Assembly (NCBI GenBank): GCA_013396635.1 | Contig: WBMW01005650.1 | Coordinates: forward strand, 3,564,509-3,628,508 | Origin: Penelope pileata | Taxonomy: Eukaryota; Chordata; Aves; Galliformes; Cracidae | DNA length: 64,000 nt | Reading direction: 5' to 3' | Part shown: piece by piece, positions 1 through 11,800 of the stretch | How the letters are laid out: each line of letters opens with the position of its first letter | Numbering within the stretch: position 1 is the first letter of the stretch | Notes under the pieces: generated by a model | What the model was told of the DNA's origin: nothing | The model's input: only the letters and a program-made list of their open reading frames with translations | Databases searched by the model: none | Program-made: the position numbers and the translations under genes

Positions 1-69
1 AACATGGCTGCCGGAGACGGGTCTGCTTGGCTGGGCCTCCTCCATGGCACTGGGGCTGCCAGTGTCCTG
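1..69 (+). other. Possible exon edge with splice donor (low confidence)
   Basis: The first 69 bases are much more GC-rich than what follows and contain two CpGs. From the ATG at position 4 the frame stays open through this segment. It ends at a donor-like ctg|gtaaga, with the GT at 70-71, after which sequence drops to AT-rich intron-like composition. This could be the 3' part of a first exon or of a noncoding RNA exon cut by the window edge. No protein family is recognised in the roughly 22 residues visible. A chance GC-rich patch is equally possible. Confidence 0.2.
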
Positions 70-3000
70 GTAAGAATCCATCCCATGCTACCACCTTCAG
101 ATCTCTCAAACTGATTATTCATGAAGAAATTAGGTGAGTTGCCAACAATACGCAAAGCCATTCCTTGCTGTGAAATGGCCTCCTGGGCTACAGATGTCTA
201 GGGGCACTTCAAGGAGCCCTCCCAGTTCTCTGTCCTGTTCAGGCTGAGCTGCCAACTGACTCAAGGATTGGGAATTTGTAAAGTTGGGACAAGAGCATTT
301 TTGCACTTCTCTTCCACTTCTGGATGCACACAGAAGGCTCAGAAACAGCTTGACTAGGAGAACAGCATCTTAGTAACAGGTATGAATAACACAGAAATTG
401 GTGCAAAGTGGTTTTAGTGGGAAGAGAACTGAGCTCTTTGTCAGGCTGTAGTTCAGAGCAGCTGGCTGGGAAGGAGCCACAGACAGCCCACTGCATGGGC
501 AACTGGAGAAGGAACGAGGGTTGCTGCCTCCGGATGCAGGAATTAAAAATGCTCTGTGCTTCAAATTCTGACCACATCACCTTCTATACAGATACATGAG
601 GTGAATTTGCCAGAGCCATAACATCTGCAAAAAAAATAGATCCTAGGCTCATAGAGAAAAGGAAAGAAATTTTGAATTTGCCCCATGGCAAATTACTGTG
701 TAATACTACTTATTTTGTTCCCCTTTGTTCACTAAAATTCTGTGAGATCCATAATCAGCTTTGAAATGAGTGGAAATCTGCTCAGTGCAGTGAGCTATGG
801 TTAGTAACAAGAAAAAGAAAGAAAACTCACAAATTGTTTCCCAGTGTAAGTGGTCAGCTCCCTCTCACTCAGCTTGATTAATCTGAGATGTGCACCATCA
901 CAGTCCTAGGAAGAGAAACCCTACAAATCTCCTTTCTCAGAAAACAAAGGCTGCTCACTGAAGTGTTCAGGTACTCGGTTACATTCAACACAAGCTAATT
1001 CACTTATCTTCAACAAGTGGGCTATTGATTTTTTGCCTGATTTCTAAGCTGCCCGGGGCTTTCTGAACTACAATAGCATCCTGCATTAAAAAAAATAGGT
1101 GTGTGGGGGGGAGCTACGGAAAATATCTCTTTGCTCATCAGTAATTAGGATGACTTCATGTTTGCTTAGTTCTGTCAGTATATACAACAAATACACCATT
1201 TAGGAAACTTTCACAATTTTGTTTCACTTCCCTCTGTTCTGTATCTTGATACTACAAATTGAATACCATTTATTTCTGGTCTGAAAATATTGCAAATCAT
1301 TCTTGACCATCAAGAGAAATTGTACAATTGCTATGGGGTCCTTTGCTAACTGTGCTATGTGCTTCCAGTCATACAGCCAGACACTCATGGCTTTGTGGTT
1401 ACCACATGGTCAAGAGTGAACTGGCACGTGACTCATGCAATTTTGGTAAAAATATTAGAATTGAAAAATAGATTTAAAGCCATCTCCTGTTGTGATACAA
1501 GCGTATGAATTCCACTACATGGGATAATTTAGCCTTTTAGAAGTTCATATATAAAGATGTATAAATAAGTTATTTTTATCCCTACTAGTTCACTGAAAAG
1601 TTGAAATGCATATTCACAATTTAATAGTTCAGACACAAATGAACAATAGGAAAACGTAAAGTTTTTGAATGTACCAAGTGAACATTTTGCATCTGAAAGA
1701 TGAAATATGCTTGTGTAACTTTGGACCTTTTGCATTTGAGATTTAAGATAAACATAGCCTATGTTTTAGTAAGCTGTTTTCAGTGCAGGTCATGTATTGT
1801 TATTAGAAAGTCCTTAATAGAAAAAGAATTTAATTTACAGAAGAAAGCCTTAATTTGACTGAATATTGTATTGCTGAAAACAGATTTATAGATATAACTG
1901 GTCTTACAATGCAATATGCTGTGATTAACTTTCCTTTAAGTAGGAATAACCTTAACAATAGGGTAAGGTTTTGGGATGGGTTCTTACCAAAGTGAAAGTC
2001 ATTTTTTTAATCCTATTTTTACATACCAAAGAAGAAAACATGACCCTTAGCCCAAAACCCCAGTAGACTATCACAGAACCAAACTGACTTGTCAGGAATC
2101 TTCTAAGAAAGTCTCCTCCACATGCTCCCACAATACCTGCTTTCACCATTTCCCCCCCCTTTAATCTGCTATCTAAAGTGTAACACTAATGGAAATCTGT
2201 ATACAAATGGGGCCCCACTTAATAGNTTGTAATTCTAAATTGCAAAAAAAAAAGCCCAAAGAAACAAAAGAACCACTTCCCCTTCCCTCATGTCTTAGCA
2301 GAGATGGATGGTGCGGGACTTAGTCTGACAAAGACAACAGTGACAGCTTTAGAGAGACTGACATGCAGAAGCTCTGACCTGTGAGAGCTCTGCCAGTACC
2401 CCACAGAGACCTTTCCAGTGTCCATGCACCATGTGGGCTGTTCCCAGTGCTGTCCTCCAACACACTGCAGCAGCATGAAGGGGATATAAAGAAGATGGGC
2501 TCTTCACTTGCAGAGATGTGTTTCTTTCTAGCAATCGACTTTGCTTGCCAGTGTGTTAGCTTAGCCTGCTTGCAGCTCTTTCTAATGCCTCTTAAAACGA
2601 GCATTTTCCAAATAAGAAACAAAAAGATCATGGCAGAAGATGACACTTGTGGACACTAGTAATGCTACAGCAAAGACAGGCTGCAGCTAAAGCAACGTGT
2701 GATCCCCCTGTGCTGTCAATACTTGCAGGTTGGGGGGAGGAAACTGTCAAGTGTAATACAGTTCTAGTAAAGATATATCCTCTGTTCTCTTTGTCAAATT
2801 GACACACACAGGTATTTCAATCCATACTTCATGGTTAAAATTGATCCTCGTGAGAGGATATGTGGCTTGATCAAACTTGTGTAGGACTGAATCAAACAGG
2901 ATTGATGACAATATATCTGCTCTAAAAAACAAGGAAGTTTTTCTTGTGGTAACAGGGAGATTGAAGTCTTGCTGAGGGACAGACAGGACAAAAAAAAAAT

Positions 3001-5244
3001 GCTGACATGACCACTTTGGCACAAATAAGCCAAATAAACTCAATATTGCTAAAAACAGGAAATATGTAAATAAGAATTTATTAATAAAAGGAGATGGATA
3101 TAATTCTGTGGATTCAAAAAAAGATGACTTTTTACACTGTATTTTCAATCCTATTGTGGCAAGTGTGTTAGTTCACAGCACACTGCTTGTGGAAGGACAC
3201 GTGTGTATGTTTGCATGTATGTGTCTTTCCAGACCTAAGGAGCTCTGCTCATTAGGAAAATTTTGTAAAATAAAACCATAAACAAAACCGAGTTTTTGGT
3301 GTGGTGATCCAAAATAATTGAGATTCAACAGCATTTATCAGAGATAAAAGGGTAAAATTCAATATCGTGTAAATAAGACTACAGAACTGCTGTATTTAGA
3401 TTAAATTTAATACAGAAAAATGACAGTTTTTATTTATCCCAGCGTAGTCATAAAGTAATGTTAACTGGATCATAATTTTCACATTATAAGGGATCTTACC
3501 AGGCAACCAGGAGGTTATTAGCCTGGCAAACAGTCATAAATTTAGTGAATACTTCAGAGCCAAGATTCATACGCACCTGCCAGCAAAGACTTACGTTCCC
3601 AAAAACTTTTCTGGGCATCAGATCACAACTTTACATTATCATGCACCTGAGCTTTAAAAGATAAGTTTAAGAATATATCCTGTAACTAAGATGCATTCTG
3701 AAAATAATTTGAATAATTGCCATAAGGGAAAAACAGAGTTGCCAATCCAGTTTCTATCTTCTGTCATAAATTTGCTTGCTTCAGCTTCTTCTCCCACTAA
3801 ATTGTACTTGGCTGTTTTCTGATGGTCATCTTGTATTTTCACTCCAAAGAAAACAAAATGACCAAAATGCTATTGTTAAAAAGTCGCTTCACATCGGTTC
3901 TGGACCTACCTAGATCAAGACGCACTGGTTTGGGGCGAGATCCTCAGAGCAGCGCATCGTTACAGTTGGCATATAGGAATCTCAAGCTTATCCAGAAAAT
4001 TATGATGGGGAAGATGGAAGAATATAATAAAGCTTTTGTAACAACTGACAGAAGCAAACAGAAAGCAAGACAAGAAATAAAAATATATATTCTCAGTATG
4101 ATGACATACAAGTCTAAGAATCATTCTTGTCTTAATGATAAAAACAACATGATCTAACCTATTTCTGAATGCCCTCCTTTGAAGACAAGGATGGGATGGA
4201 TGCTCAACTACTGCTGAAGATCTGACTTGATGAGAGCACTGGGGCTGGTTTGATGTCTCCAAATACATTGGGCTGATAGCCCAGTAGCGAACAACTCCCT
4301 CTTCCCTTTAGCAGGGTTACAGTTTTGCCTCTGTATATGTCTACAGTTTTTCCTCTCTAATAATGTCTAATAATGATCATCCCATCTTAGTCAGAAACTA
4401 ATGAGTACATTAGATATTTGGCATAAATATAAATATTATAAAGCAATTTATTATTTGTCCTTCCATAAAGATTCCTAGATGAGCACTCTTTAAGATCCTG
4501 TCCTAGAAATTTCAGTCTATTAATCATCAGCAGGAGTTCTAATGATACTTACAAAAATTATAGGCATATGTCTAACCAGTATGGATTTTGGCAAAATAAA
4601 AAAACATAAGATGCTCTTCAATCCATTATTGCCCACAAATGCAGGAAAAGACATTACAATGTCAACATTTTCCAACCATATAGCACCGATACTTCCTGTA
4701 ATACAGAGAGAAAAAATACAGTAATCTGAGATTCTAATCTCTATAACCCATTGAAGAAGGCTGCTTTATTAACAGCACCAATAGTGTGGCCAAAAAAAGA
4801 TCTTAAAATGGATAAGAAACAATATACCTTTGAAGGGCTAAAAATGTTACACAGAGCTAGTTGAGGTAATTATTTAAGACCAAACAGTAAAACTCAATGA
4901 GGAACCATAGCACACCTAACATAACATTCTAAAATAAACCCCTGCCAACACAATCTCATGCAAGAATATTTACTCCAGTTACATATGCAATCAAATGAAG
5001 CAGGTTTCAACATTAGGCAGGTAAATTGTATGCACAATTTAGCTTAATAAATTATATTTCAATTTCAGAAATCTAGAACAAGGAGTCCCTGTTCTCCCTC
5101 CTTGCCATTCCCCCCTGGGCAAATGCAAGTCCAGGCAAAGAAGGTGCTGTTTGAAAAATGTGTGATTTAGAAGCACATATCTCATTTTAAAAAATGATTC
5201 ATGCAGTTAGAGGTATAAATACCACTGAAATTTAGTAAGATTCA
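70..5244. other. Unique AT-rich noncoding stretch
   Basis: No gene is seen. Open frames on both strands stay at or below about 133 codons and show no recognisable domain. Minor items are short G and C runs near 1105-1112 and 2152-2160, an ambiguous base at 2226, and an imperfect TG-rich run near 3199-3230. Nothing in this stretch resembles a CR1, LTR or tRNA gene. Confidence 0.6.
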
Positions 5245-5395
5245 GGAACTTAATTTTCAAATTAGGAATTGGGCTCCTACCATGCTTAGGCTTTAGGCAC
5301 CACTGACTGTATTTTCAAAGCTATTCAGAAACTTCAAAGGGAAGTCATAGGACCAGTGGGATTTTCAAAAGCATGTGAGCAGTGCAGTGGCTTAA
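5245..5395. repeat. Old amniote interspersed repeat fragment (family uncertain)
   Basis: This block carries phrases typical of a degenerate repeat that is abundant in turtle and crocodilian DNA: a 'ttaggc'-type motif near 5287-5298, a 'tgtattttcaaag' motif near 5308-5320, and 'agtgggattttcaaaagc' near 5355-5372. The order and spacing of these phrases fit one old copy. I cannot name the family with certainty, and divergence is high. The assignment is recognition from memory, not a database match. Confidence 0.4.
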
Positions 5396-5408
5396 CTTCC
5401 TGGGCTGT

Positions 5409-5443
5409 CTGAATTTTATTCTGAATTTTATTCTGAATTTTAT
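5409..5443. repeat. 12-bp tandem repeat, three copies
   Basis: The unit ctgaattttatt is repeated almost three times head to tail (5409-5420, 5421-5432, 5433-5443). It lies directly next to the old repeat fragment. It gives a short periodic peptide in one frame but there is no sign of coding function. Confidence 0.9.
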
Positions 5444-6395
5444 CTCCAAAAGCCTAAACCATTTATTTAATAACATAGTACCTGATAATTTAGGTATATT
5501 TGTTCTTTCTATATTTCAAAGAACGCTGAAAGTACTATTAAAAAAAAATCAAAGCCTAACAGATGATTACTTTCTGAGTTTTTCACTGTACTTAAGTTAA
5601 TAACAAGTCTAACAAAACAGAACTAACTTTCCGTAAAACCAAAATTTTCAATTTCCCAGTTGTAAACTTCCTAAAAGGCTCCTCCAGGTCCTAACCAATA
5701 CTTGGTTCATGCTGCAAATTTATATAGCAAAGTGAATCATGGAATTTTGGTTTTGTAGTTTCTTTTTTTTTTCCCAAATAAAGCAACTGGATAACAGGCA
5801 AAACACAGCATGCCATTTTGAGCACAATGGTATACCCAAGGGTTGAGATCTGCACAGTCCAATGCAGTATTAATCTCACCTTTCTCTACTTTTCCACAGA
5901 AAAAAATCATTTAACAGTCCATTAATGAAACCATTAGTACACAGATACCTCAACCCTTTGTGCTTTCCAAAGAACAGATGATGATCATTATTCCTATTTG
6001 CAATTTTTAATCACACTTTTTTCATCCTATTCTTATTAGCGCATTAATACACCTGCATGTTCTACATTAAACTATATGCATAATGCACTTCTGTATTATG
6101 AAGTCTGTGTAATTAGCTGAGGATTTCTGTTTACCTCTCCACTTTTCCCTGCTCCCCAGTTACACAGATGTCAAGGAAGAGCCTGCACTACAACCTTTGG
6201 ACTGGCTTATTCCCACCTACAGGGAAATGTTAGAACAAGGGGATGGGATGCAATATAAGTCACTCTACCAGCAGAAGACTTTTCAGATACTCTCCTGTTT
6301 ACTGTTCTCCTTGGTTTTATAGGAATATGGAAGAATGTGAGCTGGTGTTCAACGTTCGGCATAATTTACCTTTGTTTGTCTCATTTCTCTTTTAG
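5444..6395. other. Unique noncoding stretch
   Basis: AT-rich sequence with no recognisable gene or repeat. It ends in a long pyrimidine-rich tract (about 6368-6393) leading to the AG at 6394-6395, described in the next entry. Confidence 0.6.
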
Positions 6396-6546
6396 GGAAC
6401 CTGTCGCTGTGCTGAAAAAGAGCACAAAGCTCTTGTGTGATGTTGTCTGTTACTCTGATCTCCAGAATTATCAATGCAATCAACAGCCTGCAAATCAGAG
6501 ACGTACATTTCTGTGTTTCCTGGGCTCATCCTCAAGTGCATAACGC
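6396..6546 (+). other. Exon-like segment behind a good splice acceptor (low confidence)
   Basis: A strong pyrimidine tract ends in tttag|gg with the AG at 6394-6395. An open frame then runs from the acceptor to a TAA at 6541-6543, about 49 codons. The segment is less AT-rich than its flanks. If real, it would be a short terminal exon. No family is recognised, no poly(A) signal follows immediately, and isolated acceptor-like sites are common in vertebrate DNA. Confidence 0.12.
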
Positions 6547-8572
6547 ATGGTTAAAAAGAATTCTTACCAGAGTATTTTGGAAAAGAACAACATAAATGCC
6601 GCCATTTGATCTTTTCTTCCTTGTCATTTGTCCAGGTGCACATACCACATTGGTAGTGCAGGTGGATAGATGCATGCACATGTACATGCAATGGATATTA
6701 CATAAGAAAGGCAATCCTACCCAAGTCTGCTTCATGAGATGGAAGAATTCTACCCTTTCAAGAGACAAAACAAACATTTAAAAAACCAAAAACGATGTCA
6801 GCATCTGATATTCTTTATGATTTACCAAAAGTAGAAGAAATTTTGGCTTTGGTAAAATGACTTCATATTGAAGAAGAGAGAAAAGACGACTGAAAACCCT
6901 CATGTGAACACATACTTGTTCCTGCTCCCCTCCATCTCCTGACTGTCTGTGGGGAAGGGGACAGGAATGACGGGATTCATTCTGCACAGCCCTCTCTGGC
7001 AGGCAGAAAGGTTCCCATGCACCCAGACAAGTTAGAATTGTCCTTTAATTCTTCAATGACTAAACATAACTGTCTATTATTCATTTGTATAATTGCAGTA
7101 GTAGCTACTAGGTGCTGGACGCTATCTACACATTCACACTGACCAATGCCAAAAACGTCTCATTTACACCATACCTAGCTGTCTTGCAAGAAACATGAGA
7201 CATCGCAATGGTGCTGCAGTTCCTAAGATAATGGTTACACTCTAGGAGAGATCCATGCAAACACTGCAGACTTTGCCTTACACAGTGCACTAGCAACAGA
7301 AAGGTTACAGAACTATATACAATATACCCCCCATTCCCTTTAAAAGAAAAAATCAATATTAAAATCAAGCTATGTGGCGTGTCAACAGGTGACATTTCCC
7401 AGTGAGGTGAATAGTGTTTATAGTTCTTTCAGGTCTGAGTGATTGCTTACAGGTCTTCCTCAAGAAGAATCATCTTTGAGCCCACAATCATCTTTGATTC
7501 CACAAAAATCAAGATGATGACTCTGACTGAGAAACAAAAGTTAATTAAGGTCACAAGTGGACACCCATGGGTCATACTGGATGGCATTGCGAATGCTAAT
7601 TTTGTGTAGTTATCGTTATGCTTTGTTTTATTTGGGCTTAACCTTCAGTGAAAGCTAAAGCAGCAGGACAGAATTTGAACTCTATATTTATACGTTCCAG
7701 CTGACAGCACCCCACTCTTCCTGTCAGACCTCACAACGGCAGGATCTGCCGCGTGTGAGCGTTACATGGGTAAAGCAAACCAACGTCCATCAGCGAGCAG
7801 GTTAATACCGCTAAAACTGATTCAACTTTAGTGTGACTTGTTTTTTAACCCACACTTCAGGAGGTGTCTACGTGCTATCTAATATGTATGAGGCACTGTA
7901 CACCTTACAGTACTTACAACGCATTTTAAGGAGCTACTCCCTTTTATAAGTTAAAACCTACAGTACATTTTTAACCAGTTCTTGAGTATTCTAAAAGAAA
8001 ATGTTTTCTGTTTCCTAGCCAGAACTGGTCATTTCTTCTACAGAATATGATGTTTGAAAATCAGTTCTTCCTATTATAGATTTCTCCCTCAGCTTGTAGA
8101 AAATCCATGATTCCCTAAACATTGGTCTTTGAAAGCACATTGACTAAAATCTTCATGCCTAATTCATGAAGTGTAGTCTGGAGATTAGTGGAGCTGGACA
8201 TAGACCAGGAATACTTTATCATATTCTAATAAGCAGAGGCTGAAAATTGCATTTCTAAAGCTACAGTATTAAAGGGCACACTGCAAAACATGACCCAAAC
8301 ATAACTCAGTAGTTCTACACTGTCTGTAAAGGCTTTGATATGATAAAGTATGCTGACGAGGGGAATAAACACAACTGGAAATTTCTATATTTAAGAAGAG
8401 AGGGAAAAACAGCAAACACTCTATGTATACATCAAAGCTTATATTGTATATTATAAACTCATATAGTGTGATCCCAATGGAACAACCCTTGTACTGTTAT
8501 CGATTATTTGAACACACCAAGGAACATCATTGCAGTAACATAAAATTAGGCTTATGTAGCAAATGTAACAGC
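6547..8572. other. Unique noncoding stretch
   Basis: No gene, RNA gene or transposon is recognised here. Small open frames on either strand are of the size expected by chance. Confidence 0.6.
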
Positions 8573-8589
8573 AAAAAAAAAAAAAAAAA
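8573..8589. repeat. Poly(A) run, 17 bp
   Basis: Seventeen consecutive A. No retroposon body or target-site duplication is evident around it, so it is treated as a simple repeat. Confidence 0.9.
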
Positions 8590-8760
8590 TGCTAGTAAAA
8601 ATAGTCTATGAGGCTAAGGTAACCGTTACCATAAAACTCTTAATGACTTATTCCCATATAATACACCAGAAAAATGTGAAAGCTAAAATTACCGGAGGAG
8701 AAACATGAACATATTTGACTTATGATGTTTGTGTTATTTATAAGTAAATTGCTCACCACT

Positions 8761-8806
8761 TCTTTTGTTTGTTTTTGTTTTTGTTTTTCCTTTTTTTTCC
8801 TCCCTC
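8761..8806. repeat. T-rich simple repeat with GTTTT units
   Basis: A pyrimidine-dominated strand with repeated gttttt/gttt units that runs into T and C runs up to about 8806. It is a low-complexity sequence. Confidence 0.8.
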
Positions 8807-11800
8807 TACAACATAACTAGGTTAAAAAAGGAAAAGAGGAATGATATATGACAGGGTTTCTGGTTTCTCCACAACAGGATCTGTGGGTGGTAGAAGACCT
8901 CAGAAAAGGATCTTTTCACATCACACATTTTTCTTCCCATGCAGAAGGAAACAAACAGACATCTCTCCCATTTCCGGTCACCATGGGAGCACATTATAGT
9001 GTCAGGACCTGTTTTGGGAAGAAGACAGATACTGAACATACAGTGTCAGGGAAGTACCACAAATGGTACTGGAAAGAGAGACAAAACCATGGAGCACTAC
9101 ACTATTTCTATATGTCTTTTCCACCGTGCACAGGAAGTGCACAGGTAGGAGAACGTTTCCAATAGAGGTACCCCATCATGACATAGACGAGGAGATGGGG
9201 CTGTTCCAGAGGCATGGGGGCACCCACAGAGATCCCCACTCACCCAGCATGACTGCATCTTCTGAACATTGCCCTGGTATCCATGCCAGAAAATTTTTGA
9301 TGTTTTCCACCCCTATGCCCCTTCCCTGTTAGAAGTACAGCCCTATTTACAGACTAAGGACCGTCTCCAGATAAGGCACCTTGGTCTGACCCTGATAATT
9401 TTATAAATTAAGTAGAATCAAGACATTGCTACATCGCAGCTGCTCATTACACAGGTGATCAGACTGGGTGAGGCATGACTGAACACCTATAAACCTGGTG
9501 TTTTGTAACTAAGTAGAATAAACTGAGAAAAGACAACAATTATCAGCACCTATGCTCATAGCAGTCTTCTGTTGTTACTGACACCTTATATCTGATTACC
9601 TCTTGCTATTTATCTGTGTGTTTAAGGTGGAATTTCAGCAAGTCACTTGCTGAATTCTCCCAGCGATTAAGATGAACTTTTCTTCAGAACAGATATTCCT
9701 CTAGAGTCTACAGCAATGCTACAACACTGTTATTTTCCACATCAGCAGTGGTCATGGTGCACACAAAACCTGAAGGGGAAGGGTGGTTGTATTAACTAAA
9801 TATGAAGAGAAAGAACAAAAGACTACTCGGTCAGAGCTGCAAGACTCTGAATGAGTGAAAACCATCAGTCACAGTGACCAACAAATCCTGGCAGTATAAA
9901 CAAGGCAGAAATGATAGTCAATAAAATCACAATTAAGTACACTGAGTGTCAGCATTCCTATGTGCTCACAATCAAGAGAATCAATAACTAACACTGAAAA
10001 TTCTCCACTCCTTGCTTTCATTTTATATTTTTCATTTATTTTTTTATTTGGCTTCTCCAACTGACTCCACTAGAAGTATCTTTACCAAAAAAGCAGTTCC
10101 AATTACTGCAATAGGAACCAACTGCCAGAGAGTAGGAAAGCCTACTAGCTGCTTTTGAAATTAGTGGAAGGAGAAACAAAGTAGAAACAACAGGTTTACA
10201 AATAAGTTAAGAGATTGGAAACTGTTCTTCATACCTGGTCAATCTATAGCAAGAATGCTGTATAAGCTATCAGCTTTCTGTATTCCAAAGCTCTTTCCCA
10301 AAGAATAATCCTTCGTGTTGGACATGTACAGAGAACTAATCTACCTGCGACAAAATTACTGCTATGGCACGTCATAGATTCTACCCTACTCCTCCAATAA
10401 CAAAATCAGCCTAAGTGTAACATAGGAAGAACAAATTAACCCCCTTTAACATAAAGAGCAATCTTTTCTTGCCTCGATTTAGCATCATGTGAAAATTATA
10501 ACAGCATATTTAGAAACAACAATAAAAACATCACTGTTTCCTGCTAAGTTTCACACAGTACTGAACTACTGTCTCCTTCCAGTCTACCTTTGCATTTCAG
10601 TTCTCAGGTTTCCATAGTTCTTATCCAGGCTGGCTTCTACTTTGGTCTTTTATTATTATTACACCACTTATGCAATCACAGAAAGAAAAGAGACATGGGT
10701 GAATTGTCAAAGAGTTCACTCTCTGAAAAACAGCTATACCTAACTTCTCCTGACATTACAGCAAAAGAAATGCTGCAACTTGACTGGCATTGCTATTAAA
10801 CCTTATAATTTGCTTTAGCCCATGGCCTAAGTTAATATTGAGGATTTAGGCTTGGAATGGTACCTTTACTGTTCAGCACTCCTATAGTCTCAAAATGAAG
10901 GACACCAGAAATGCACATTAAGACAACAACTGTTGCTACATACAGGAAACCATTTCTCACTTGGCTTAGTGCAGGGCAGCATACCACTTCTTTCTGGATG
11001 CTTTCCAAATATAACCAAAGGAATTCAAGCATCTTTGCAGTTTGCCAGGAATGTGTACAACTGTAGTGGACAGTTTATTGAAAAATGGCTCTTTTAATAA
11101 TTTTTCAATATGAACTCTGGGAATTTTCATATACACCTACACACAAATCACACTGATGATTTAGAGTAGCAGTTTGACAACAAACGCAAGCTTTCTCACT
11201 GTATCTTTGAAATTTACTGGTTTCACTCCTATAGTGCTATGGAGCACAAACTAGGGTTCCTAATTCTGAGCATCCATCATTCAGAGACATATCAAGGAAA
11301 CCTTCTCCAAGTGTACAAAGGTTCAAGTGTTGAAAATGGATGGCTGTAGAAAGAGCCCTTCGCCACCAAAAACATAAAATGTGAGCTTCTTTGACACTTA
11401 TTCAGGTATGTTTTTATTAACAGTGTGTAGGCACCACCCACATCTAAAAACCTGGTTCCTACTTTTGTCATTTCTAGACAGGAGTTGTACCTTATTATAA
11501 GCAAAAGCGTGTAAATGCACATAAAATACAGAAACTTGATCCAAGTGGATCTTGACAGAAGTGGGTTCCTGCATTTTAGGATATACATATACCTGAATGA
11601 AAAAGGCTTTGGCAGAAGTTTTGTAACACAGTATAGACCAAGTACCCTGCATTTTGCATGGATATAAAAACTTTAATCTTAACCGTATGAACACAAGATA
11701 TCATCCATGATAAACATACTTCTCTATCTGTGACATTTTCTTCGTGCTGTTTTCCATACATAGAGTAAAAGCAAACAATATGTGAAAAGAAAAAAAATAG

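Noticed and set aside
8573..8589. Poly(A) run as the tail of a processed pseudogene
   Set aside because: The upstream sequence shows no coding remnant and no flanking target-site duplication.
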